A DNA stretch of 64,000 bases from Vanilla planifolia (lineage: Eukaryota > Streptophyta > Magnoliopsida > Asparagales > Orchidaceae): NCBI GenBank assembly GCA_023846275.1, contig CM043878.1, positions 11,167,501 through 11,231,500 of the forward strand, written 5' to 3'. The notes under the pieces were generated by a model. The model was not told where the DNA came from and searched no databases. It worked only from the letters and a program-made list of their open reading frames with translations. Of the stretch, positions 28,601 to 40,600 are shown piece after piece. The stretch's first letter is position 1. Each line of letters starts with the position of its first letter. A program made the position numbers and the translations under genes.

Positions 28601-31600
28601 ATCAAACTTGAAGATGGAAATACAGAGTTCTGGAAACATCGCTTTCTTGGAGAAGGTTTTAAGGATATTGATGATAAAGATGATGATGTTGATGAAGAAA
28701 ATAAAGATGACAAAGCAGATGAAGAGGATGATGGTGATCCTATTGAGGATGCTATGAAAGAATCAGAAGATGGGGAGGTGGATGAAGAGGATGATGGAGT
28801 TGAACAAACAGAAAATCAAGCAGATCTGGCAAAGCCCAAGAAAGTTGAAAGAACCAAGGTTCCTCAAATGATTGGTGTTCAGTTGTTGAAAGATTCAGAA
28901 GTAACGTCTACAAGGGCAAAAAAATCACGAAGGAAACCTGCCCAGGTAGCTGTTGAGGTTTTGTCATAGAATTATCTTTTTGGCCCCTTTTTTGTAGTGT
29001 TTCACCTACTTTCTTGAAATGTGTTTTCAAGTCTTGATCAGATTGTGAAACTGCTTGTGTATTCTGACTTTTGTGGTTACTTAAAATAGGTAGCTGTTTT
29101 GAATTTCATAGGTTGTCTTTGTTCTATATTTAAGACTAAGAATAGCTCCTTGCTGTGCTTCTTGTCAAAAATGTCTTTGAGGTATAGCACTGCAATTCAG
29201 CAGTAATCATAAATCCACAAGGGATCTACTCCATCTGTAGTACTAATGGATGCAAAATTGTTTGTTAAAACTTTGGAAATTAAAGCATGCTTCCTTGTAA
29301 TCATATAATTGGCCGTACATTTCATAGTTTCATTATATTTTGCATGTTTGCAATTTACCGTAGTTCTTAATTTTTAACACCACTTTTTTGTTTATTTATT
29401 GTGAATTTTTGACCTGTGGAATTATTAATTTTTAATCCTATTAACAAAAATATTGGAACCATCTCAGTGATCTTTAATAAGAAAATAAGATATTATCCTT
29501 GCCTGTTGTAATTTTTTTGATATTTACTCCAAATAGATAGAACGGTGGCATGTGGCTGTTTAAGTTTAACTAGCCTGTGGTTGATGCTCAGCCAGACTTA
29601 AGTTCTTTGTTTTTATTGTGCTCTTTTTTGTTTTCAAGCAAGATTTTAACCATTGGAATCGCTATTTTATTCTTGTGAGCCTATGGCATTGGAACCATCT
29701 AAATGCACTTTAGTCATTGCTTTGTCACATTCAGAAGGTGAAAATTGTTGTCTTCTTTCGTCAACCACGAGCATCGGAACCATCTAAATGTACTTCAATA
29801 ATAGCTTAATTGCATTCAGAAGATAAAATCTTGTCCTTGTCTTCATTATTTTATTCAACTCCAAATTGATTGAAAGGTGGTATGTAGCTGCTCAAGTCCA
29901 GCTACTTAGTAGTTGATGCATTTTTAATCCTAAAGTAGTTGGCATTGGTGAACATTCTTCACTGTATATTTTGCGTTTCTGTTCATGCTCTTGATTTGCT
30001 TTGCAAGGATCTGATGTTTTTTTTGCTGTCCTAATAATTTCTGATTTTGAACCTGTTTGTACATGGAATAATATTGCATCCCCTTGTGTGCTCATTTTGG
30101 CAATATTTTTGTTTTGGCACTCAGCAACATCAGAAGAGTTAGTCCTAGATTGCATATTTATATTTATCTATTTTTAATTTTTGAAGTTGTAATTAGCCAC
30201 TAGGAAAATTTAAATGCCAAATTGTGATCTTTATTTTAATAAACCTTGATCTTGATTATTGCTCTTATCGTTGAAGCATGATGATCATGAAGATGATGAT
30301 TGGTTCCCAGAGGATTTACATGAGGCATTTAGAGAAATAAGAGAGAGGAAAATCTTTGAGGTATCAGATATGTATACCATCGCAGATGCTTGGGGCTGGA
30401 CCTGGGAAAGAGAATTTAAAACAAGAAAACCTCCGAAATGGTCCCAGGAATGGGAAGCTGATCTGGGAGTTAAAATCTTTCAGAAGGCAAGTTTGTTATT
30501 CTTAGTTACTTTCTGTTTGCATAGACATGTGCATGATGGTGAATATGATGTCCCATGAAAAGTTGTAGGGAAATATTTATTATGACAATTCTTTGACTTA
30601 CATAAAAGTTAATAGACTTTTAGGATGACATGGTAATTGGCTTGTATCTTGTGAGTTGCTCTTCTTAACTCAAAAATGGCAATGAAAGTTCATTTCAAAG
30701 TTCTATGATGACTCTGAACTGATATACATGAGCTAGATCTTGTGATGTTATGAAAGTTTGCTGTTACTGGCCTAATATTAGCCATGTCTAACTTCATATC
30801 TCGAGCACGAATCTGATGCCTTCCTTGGTGTTTACTTCTCTCTTCTGCTCTACTTCTGCACTAGTTATACCACTTTACTCGTTTTAGTTTAACTTTATCG
30901 CTCAAGAATTTATTTTCACTGCCAAGGAAATCCTATATGTTTAATTATTACTGAGGATTTTTATGAGGTGTACTTTGTTGACATGAGTGGCCTTTTTCCA
31001 TCAAACAACTCTTGTATATTGTTTAAGGAGCCGCAGCAACATTAAGAGACTTTATGGGCAGGTTTCCATATTCAGTATTCTTTGGGCTGAAATTTCCTTT
31101 AAGAAGATCAGAGTTTGCACACATAGGTGTAAAGAATTTTTATAATTTTTGGAATTTTATCGGATTTAATATGAATTTTAGAGGTTTCAAAATATAAAAT
31201 AATTATTTTTTTAAACAGTTAGAAACATGTGAAATCAAATGGGTTGTTTGAAAAATTTGCACCCCAATTGCCTAAAGCTATTAGGATAAGCTTGTTTGAG
31301 CTACAGGAGGCAGGGGAAGACTCAAAAAAAAGGAATTTTTTAGGAGGGAAAGGAAGATAATAGAAGAAGAAGAGAGGAAGGGAAGCTACTCATAGTTGGA
31401 AGGAAGATCTTGAAAGCTGTGATTTCAGCAAAGGGAAGCTTGGAGCAAAAGAGGCTCCAGCTTGCGTGACTTTAGCAAACCGAAACCAGAGGAAGTGGGG
31501 GATGAGGAGAGACTTAGTGAAGCTTGTAGCATGGTTGCTATGAATGCAACAAAGTGGTGGAGCAGCAAAGCTCATCATTGGAGGAGGAAATAAAGGTGTT

Positions 31601-34600
31601 GTTTCTATTGCAATTCAAAGAATGAGATGAGATTCAATTGTGGAACGAAGCGAAGTAAGAAGATAGAGGCTGCAGCTCGAAAGAAAGAATTACAAATTGG
31701 AAAAATCTGGAGATAGGATTTAAAGTTGTCCTAGAATTGGGTTATGAAAGGAAAGAAAAAAGAAGAATGGAATCAATACAATTATCGAAAACTCAGATAG
31801 GTGAATCCAAATAAACGATAATGCATGTGATATTATTTGAGCATTCTAACATGAGATTCTTTATTTATGTCTATATTCTGATAATGATTATGAAATGCAA
31901 TTAATATGATATGTTATGATATGTGTTATAATCATAAAAAATGTATATATATATATGTATGTGATATATTCTATGTGATCAAACTATGAGAATATCAAAA
32001 AAGCGAATAATTACAACATAAAAGGAAAAGTGAATTAGAAGTAAGCTATATAAGCCTCTTGAGTTGCATCTATAACAGTGCTATGATATGATACGATTAA
32101 ATACCATGATATGGAAAGAAAAAAAAGGAATATTACATTTTCTATGATATTATCTCATCACTTCCTAATATGATGAGATGAGACTACTATCACTAGCACT
32201 TAGTACTAAGGCTTAATGTGCGAGTTGCTATCACTTCTTATTCTCTATTGTTACTAATATTATGTATAAGACAATGATAAGTAGACTCCATTATTGTTAG
32301 TATTTTGTGTAGGACGATGATATGCAAGGATGATATAATTGAGATTGTTATCCAGTTATAATATCTAAGGCTAACGTCTAGATATAATATAATAAAATAT
32401 TTCATAAAAATGAAATGAGATGTGATTATGATTGTAGGATAATGTTCATGTGGAAAAAAGCTATAAAAAAGTGAAAAGAAATGAGATAGAGATGAAAAGA
32501 AATGAATAAAGTATGAATGTGAAAAGATATATAATATATATGTGATGGATGGAAGATCTATTTATGCACATGTATGATGTTGAGTATATCACTCATGGCT
32601 TATTGTTATCATATTGTATAAGTGCCATGTTGTTGGCCTTATTATTTATTATTCTTGTTGCTTATATTATCATTTGATATTGAGATTTTGTTGTATATAC
32701 AATTTACCTGCTAAGTTTTGTAAAAAGTTATTTCTTTACTTATATTATAGGTCATGTCACAGATATGCGAAGAGAAAGTACTTACGAGATATTTTGGGAA
32801 TATTGTATATCGTTTTTTATGGCATTAAATCTAGTATATCGTGATTTATGTTGGAGACAATAATGCTGAGTTTAGCATAATAAATATACATCTGAGATTT
32901 TGTTATAGTATATCTTATAGAAATGGTCTAACCATGGTTTATAACTTAGTTTTATTTGTTATTTTCATATGAGTTATATTTGTGTCCTCATTATTGCCGT
33001 TACGCTTTGATATAACCCCATTATCATTATCGTATATGTATTATCAACATTAAGGACACGTAGGGGATGATAAGGTCTTATTAAATTTCAATATTGATAA
33101 ATGTGTCGGTTCTATAAGTGAGGATGTTGGCACAATATGCACATGCATATTTATTAAGCAATTGATATTTTATTGTGGAAATTGTTGAATATGTATGTGT
33201 GAAAACTTTTGAAATAGGATTTAAGAACAAGAAAAGGATTAAAAAAAGTTAGATTTTAGAGGGTGGGGTGTGGTCATCGAGCGTGTCATGTGAAAGTTAT
33301 CATTATACAATGAGCGGTTCTTATGCAAGGCTTTCATGAGTCTAAGGATGAATTGTCCTACATCAAGAGGGAGATCCTGGTCTTTATATGAGATACTATA
33401 GTCTTAAGATGTCGAGGTACTTTTTGAGAGCAAACCCTCATTATATCCAATGAGAATTTCATAGTTAAACAAGTTTAGGTTGAAGGAACAATGACTAGGG
33501 CTTTGTATTTTGTTCATAGTTTGATGTTCTAACAAAATAACAATGACCAAAGCTTTGTATTTTTTGTCCCAATTTGATGTTCCAACCAAGTAACAATGAC
33601 TAGAGCTTTGCATTTTGTGTTGGATTCCAAAAGTTTTTAAACCAAAATAAAATTTTTTATTATTTGTGGTTTGGACTAGTGATGACAGTATCAAATAAAG
33701 GATGTATGAGAATCAAGATGCAAGCATAGCTAATCTTCATTGCACATGGCCTTGTCTAATTTGGAGTGAATTAGTTTCCCTTCATTCTATTATATTTCTA
33801 ACATGCTTTACTATGGAGTTCTCTTTGGATCTCATATAGACTTGCCCACAAAAGATGCCTTGCAAATTCAAGGTTTATGGTTTTACTTATATAATTGAGG
33901 TTCTGTTTTCCTATAGTCGATGTGAGACTTATTCATCGATATATCTCTCAGTTTAGAAACTTATCAGGAGTCTCTTCTTGCCTAATGATTCTTCTGTCTA
34001 GAACATTTCCTGGCGATCACTCCCCTTTTTGGTCTCAAGTGCTACGGGCCCATTATTTTCCATTTAGTTTGTCCTCTTATCACATTGGACTACAAAAAGT
34101 ATTGCTTTAATATCAGATTGTAATATCCAAATCTTCTTAGCGAGGTATTGTTTTAATCTAAGTAGAAGTTGTCCTTCACACAAGGGTTTTTCTCCTTCTC
34201 TTGGTGACCCATCCCAAAATTATTCTACCTTAGGAATGCTTATCTATGAAGTTCTCTTGAGATTCTGCACAAGTTTACTCCCACAAGATGTCTGACCAAT
34301 TCAAACCTTATGACTTTAACTTAAAATCTTCTCTTTTATAATTGATGTAGGACTTATTCCTTTTTATATTCCTCCACCTAGAAATTTTTATTAAGTATCA
34401 TTCCTTGCCTTATGATTCTCTTTTTTGATACATCACTCAACAATTATTCCCTGTCTTTTTTGGTCCAATGTGTTACAGTGTATCAATCTTACATAGAGTG
34501 TCATCAAATGAACTCCTTTCCAATATTACAAGTATTAAAAAAAACTGTTTGATAATCATAGTAGAAAGGCTTATAATGATTGAACATTCATTATTTGTTG

Positions 34601-37600
34601 TTGTTGGAGCATGAAAGATAGAGCAGTTTAGGATGTTAATGCTAAAAGTTTGGATGATATTGCTCTTATTTTTAGTTTGGTATTTATAAGCATGGCCTTT
34701 GTTTTACTCCTTATCTCCATTCTTAAAAAATAATTTGATATTATGCTACTTTTAATTTCAAATTCAAATTTTATTTACTTGATTTTCTTGGCCTTCATTT
34801 TGTCGCTATGAAGTTGATGAATGTGGGGATGTTACTTTAAGTTAGATATTTTTTTTAGAATCAAATAAATTACAAACCAAATTGCATGGTATGAACAGTT
34901 TTTAGAGACACATGCTAGGATATTTTTGAGGTGTTTTGCAAGGATTTTGTGCTCACAAAAAATTAAACTTTTTACTAAATGAAGAAAAGATGATACAAGT
35001 TTTTTAAGAAAAGAACTTGGATGTCCTACATTTATGTTGTAGCATAATATTATATTAGGAAGTGACAAAATAAATGTCAATTTAAGTGACTTATTGAAGA
35101 TGCAAAAATTCAGTAATTGAATCTTAGCCATTAGTTTGTATCACAACCACGTTGTGAATATCAATGGTTTCAATTTAAGATCCCTTGAGGTAATTTTATA
35201 CTCTCAAGGCCAATCATTTATGGTTAGATCTTTAGAAGCTGGTCTTCAAGACTAGACTTTTAAGGTGGTTCCTCAAATACCATTTTTCAAGTCCACACTC
35301 ATTAGATTTGATCCAACTTATTTAGATAGGCATTGCATATGTGGGATTTAGATTCATCAGTTCAAGTTGTACTTATTTGACAATATTGATTGTCACGTTA
35401 ATAACAAAGTTTTTACTAAGTGGTCATAATTGATTCTTCATCATCAATAGCATAGCTCTTACTTGTTGGTTGTAATTAATTGTCACGTTAACTAAGTTTT
35501 TATCTGCTAGTTACTGTCACGTTATTAATGATTGAAGCTCTCGTATGACGATTATAATTAACTTGGCCGCATCAATAAGATGCACACATTTGCTCAAGAC
35601 GATTACGTCATGGCGATTGAATAAAGGAATAGCATCTATAATTTTGTACGCATGGACCTGAACTTACATTATATATTTTGTTACTTATAAATAGATTCCT
35701 ATTAGTCTAATTCAAATTCAACAAAAAGAATCACTTGCAAGCAGGTTTTTCTCTCATTTACAGAGCTATTTCTCTTGTTGTTTTTCTTCTCTTTTATTTT
35801 ATCATCCTTAAATTATGAAAATTCTAAACTCTTTTTTTTCTCTCTCTCACTCACTCTCTCTCCTTCTACTCTATAGTTCTCTTTTTAAGTTCTCAATAAA
35901 ATAAGTTTTGCTACATCTTTTAGATCCATAATCAACATTGACATTTGTGTTTGAGGGGAAATATTATTTTTTTAATGATAAATACCATTCTTTTCCTCTT
36001 TAGTGTCATTCATTTTTTGTGAAGAGAGGTTCTCAAATTTTATGTGAGAAGAAAAAAATGTCACAGCATAAGTCTTACCTTTAATTACTTGTAAACATAT
36101 GGTGGATTACACTTCCTTGCCCAATTTTGGGAGACATTTTACCATCTACCATTGAGATGTTTATATCATTGATATCACTATCATATATCTCATTAAGTCA
36201 GGGCAGATCATGTGGTCAAGTGCCCCTTGGTCCAATATACAACAATTTTATGCATGTTTTTTTGATAGTGTCAAATTGCTTTTTTGGAGCAATGAACTCT
36301 CGTCCCGGTGCATGCAACTTTTATTAATTCTATTGGATAACTTGATATGATGTGGATGTTGATGAAAGAGTTCAAGTTGTTCTCTGCTGTCAAATTCAAA
36401 TAAGTTTATTTTTCATTTTCAGTTTGTTCTAGGAGTTCTACAGTTATCTCTTATATTTTTTTACTACAAGTTTCATTGTTTGTTATGTATTTTCCAGTAT
36501 GTCTCCCTTTGTTGTATGGCTTATTACCATGATCATCGCATGGCTTTTCTGTTGCTCAGTGATATAAGGACAAAGCTGATGTACCTTCTTGTGTTATATC
36601 AGCAAGATCTTAGTTTTAGTGTATACTTGTTTAAGTTAGAATTCGAAGAAGTTCAGTATTAACTTCTGTATTAGCAAGATCAGAGTTTTAGGGTGTCCTT
36701 TTTTGAGTTTGAGTTCAAAGTCAAGTACCACTTTGTTCTTACTCCCCTCTACTTCAGCAATTGATTCTGAAATAACCTGAAGAGTCTTGGAACCATCCAG
36801 CCTCCTTTATGATTTTCTCCTGCAACAGCTTCGTCTTACATTATCAAACTGTCCAAATTTTGGACATGATTTTGAAGCAAAAAGTTTTATTCTCTTGATT
36901 TAAGTAAATTTCTTGCATAGCTTTCCAAATCTGCTGGTTTGTCTTGTAGAATAGATGTGTTATTTATATTTTTTTGGATCCATGCCATTCTATCATGATT
37001 AAATTCGCTACTTTTGACGTTCTGTAGTTAATTGCTGTGACTTGAGGATTGGAGTTTCTCCTTATAGGTATCCTTCTTTTCCTCTATCTTCAAAGAACAG
37101 CATAACTGATTGGGATTATTCTTGAATTTTGTTCCATTCTGCTTATGCTGTGTAATCTGCTGGGATCGACGATGGCTAACTGTGATGGATGGGATCAATG
37201 GTACACTTGTGACAGAAATCGTGATAGAAGATTTAACCAATGTTGGAGTAGGTGGAATTCCAGCTATTATTTATATGTCAAGCACCTTAGTCTTTAATGT
37301 TTGTGTCCATTTGAGAACTGGACACCATGAAATAAAGGTTTTGATGGAAATTCTACCATTTTCTCATTGATAGGGCTAAATATAAAAGAATTGTGACTAT
37401 TTGTGAACTCTTAACTTAATTATTGGGAAATATGTTATGGAATAATCCAAGAGTTATCTCATTCTTACAGACATGCTGATTCTATAAAATTGGGAGTCAA
37501 GCATTTTCTCTCTACCTATACCGATTACAATTGTTTCAATGTAATGCAGAATATGTAACTGTTTTCTATTTGAAAGAAGTTGTTTTCTAAATACGCTATA

Positions 37601-40600
37601 TGCTGGATGAAATTTCAGGTGATTAAATTGGGTGGAAAACCAACAATTGGAGATTGTGCTATGATATTGCGTGCAGCTATAAGAGCTCCTCTTCCAGCTG
37701 CATTCTTGACAATTTTACGAGAAGCTCATAAACTGGGCTATATTTTTGGGAGGTAACAAACGTCTTCTTTCTGCAGAATATGTCTGAAGGATGCCTTTTT
37801 TATTGATGTTAGTCATCATGTTCAATATGTAGCTATTCATTTGAAAGGAATGGTTTATCAATTTTTTGCTAAGGCTTGATGAGTTGGGCTTCATTTTGGT
37901 GCAGTCTCTCCTATTAATAGAAGTCTAGGAATTATATTCTGAAAGTAATACCCTATAATTTTTTTTGTGCAGAAAAATAATCTTGAACGAAGTCGATGTG
38001 CTTTAACTAGCTGAAATTGAGATGTTGCACGAAAGCTATCTGTTTCTTTTTAGACTAATCTTGTAACTCTATGTTTGATGAAAAACAATTGCCATAAGAT
38101 TCCTTGAGATTATACTAGCTGTGTTGAATTAGTGAAACTTGCAAACAATCAAAACCCTCGTTCAAAAATAGATATTTTTCTATAAGTGAGCGAATTGTTG
38201 TTCACCCCATGAGCTCTCCATCAGATATTTTTGTTTCGACTATAAAAATTTTATTAGGGGATCTTTGCGATATTGAAAGGGTTTTACCTAGTGTTCTTAC
38301 AGGATTTTATGAAGATAGGTTACATAGGATGATTGGCTTGACGTGTACACGTTTGGGCAAGATGTGGTGTTTGTTCTGAGTGATCTTTGGAGAAGATGAA
38401 ATTGCATTTAAGTTTCAAACTACCTAGAATACAGGCTGCAATAGTTTACATCACCCTAGCCCAAAACTTCTCTTCATAATGCTATTCAAGCTGTAGCATT
38501 CAACTTGAAATGAAGGCTCGGGCACAGTAGACTGGCCTGGTTTGGGAGGATGAAGATTTGAGATGGGAGGTAACCTTGGACTTACTCAGCGTTCGTAGCT
38601 GGGGGGCTATTGATGGTAACAGCTAGAGAAAGAATATTAGGGAAAGGATGAAAGGAGGAAAACAATGGTTGCATGACAACAAGAACGTGTTTACTGATCT
38701 CTTGGTGTTTATGAGGTGCACCTTGAGACTTCAGATATTGAAGAGAATCTTGTGGGGACCATTGGCATTGGAGTTAGCCCTTGGAAATGAGGGAAGGGAG
38801 GTGAAGAAGGTGAATGCGATGTTTTGCTAGTTCTGTTGAGGTGAATTAATCTCATCTAGGATCCTTGATGCAATGCCCTTAGCCAAGTCTTAGCAGCTAC
38901 TTATTTTCTTGATCCTTTTTGCAGTGGAATATATTGAGGAAAAAGGAAAAAATTCGATTCACAAGCAATCATAAACCATTTAATCATTTATAATTCTATA
39001 TCTGATGTAGAAGATTTAGTGGAAACTTTTTTGATAGATCTCCAGTAATAATTATTTCTGATTTTCCTGGGACTGAAGATTCTCCTTTACAAGATGGTAC
39101 TGCTGATATTCTGATTCCTTGTGCAAGAGTAGTACCTTTTTCTATGAAAGTCAAGAATTCATATCTTGAAGTTTGGAACAGCTGGTGCTAACTTGGCAAT
39201 AGTTTTGGCTCATTCACTTGGGGGGAAACCACTCACAATATTCAGCTAGGGGGAAAAAGAACTACTGAGTTATTCAAACATGGCCCAGTTATTGAAGATA
39301 ATCTAAATGGTTCAAATCAAACTCGAGTTGGCCTCAAGTCCATTTGGTTAAACCAGCATGAACTACATGGTATTGATCTAATAAGCCAAAGGGAGGAAAT
39401 CTTTACGAGTTATATTCGTCTCTAGTGATTTTTTATAGTATCTTACCTTGTCAACTATGGGACTTAGGCATGATTTTGAAGCATGTAAATTCCCTTTGTC
39501 ATCTATCATCCAATCACCTTGTCTTACTTCTTTCTCTAATACCTTCACTTTGCTCCTCATCAAAAACACTTTTCAATCGAGGAAGGAAAGAAGATAAAAG
39601 ATTGTATGAAGAAAGGAAATGATGAAACATTAAGTACCAAGTACCTACCTGCCCTAGATTACTGGGTAGATGTTTATATGCTCATCATCATCCATCTCTT
39701 TAGAAAGAGTTCATCTTCTGTTTCTTGATATTTCAAGTAAAATCAAAGCAGTAATCACTAATAGCCCTTTGCTGACCACTAATTCTGTTACTATAAGAGC
39801 TAATATTGCAGTTAGAAGTTCCAATTTTAACCAGGAGATCCTTTGTCTTTCTTGTGGAATACGTCAACCTCTTAGGTTACCCTTTATAAATTTTCATTAT
39901 TCTTGTTGTATTTTTTTTCGTCATTGATCTTTCCCTATATTAGTCCCCTCTTGAGGGATAAGTAGAATCTGCTCAGTTGTTCGTCACAATTGCCTCATTC
40001 TGTCGCGAAGTTCTTCATGAATTATAACATTCATAGGAGCGATGGTCGTATCATCTTGTGCTCCTTTGAATGAATAGTTCCTTTTGTGTTGTTTTCTCAA
40101 AGGTATCAACTAAACATTTAGTTTGCCTAGCTCTTTTTCTCTTCTATTAGCTTCATCTAATTGGGCTGAATGACAGGTAAAATGAAATCATCCCATGAGG
40201 TTTGGCAAGCCCTTCAACAGCAGTTTTGTTTCTTGAATGAACATCTTTTTAAGCGGAACCAAGAGTGGTTTAGTCTACATGATACCATCTGGAGTGTGTC
40301 ATGGTTCAGCTTCCTCCTTCATGTTCTTTTCACTCGCCTGTATCAGCAATATTTTTCTTAGCTTGAGGAGAAATTGAACTTCCTATAGAAAGTTTCCTAG
40401 AAGCTCTATTTTCGGTCATCTTTTCCTGTCTATTCTCATACTTGCTTACTCCAGCTTCTTTCCTCTGTCCCATATGAGCTCTTGTTCACTTTGCCCTTGC
40501 ATTCATAGACAGCTCTTGTTCTGTTTGGTTGCCTTCTCCGCAATGTCGAATTGATCCATAAATTGAGATTTCTAGCCATTTTCCGTGTCGGCAAGATCAA

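Larger units (their letters stand above)
30487..37618 (+). other. PTAC3 intron 8 in window, about 7.1 kb, apparent GC-AG class
   Basis: The 5' end is AAG|GCAAGTTT and the 3' end AAATTTCAG, both flanking phase-0 exons. Inside are a purine-rich block (about 31310-31780), very AT-rich DNA (31800-33100), a 52-53-bp minisatellite, a two-copy direct repeat and a possible LTR-like promoter segment. No retroelement polyprotein was recognised here. From 36000 to 37618 nothing specific is visible. Confidence 0.8.
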
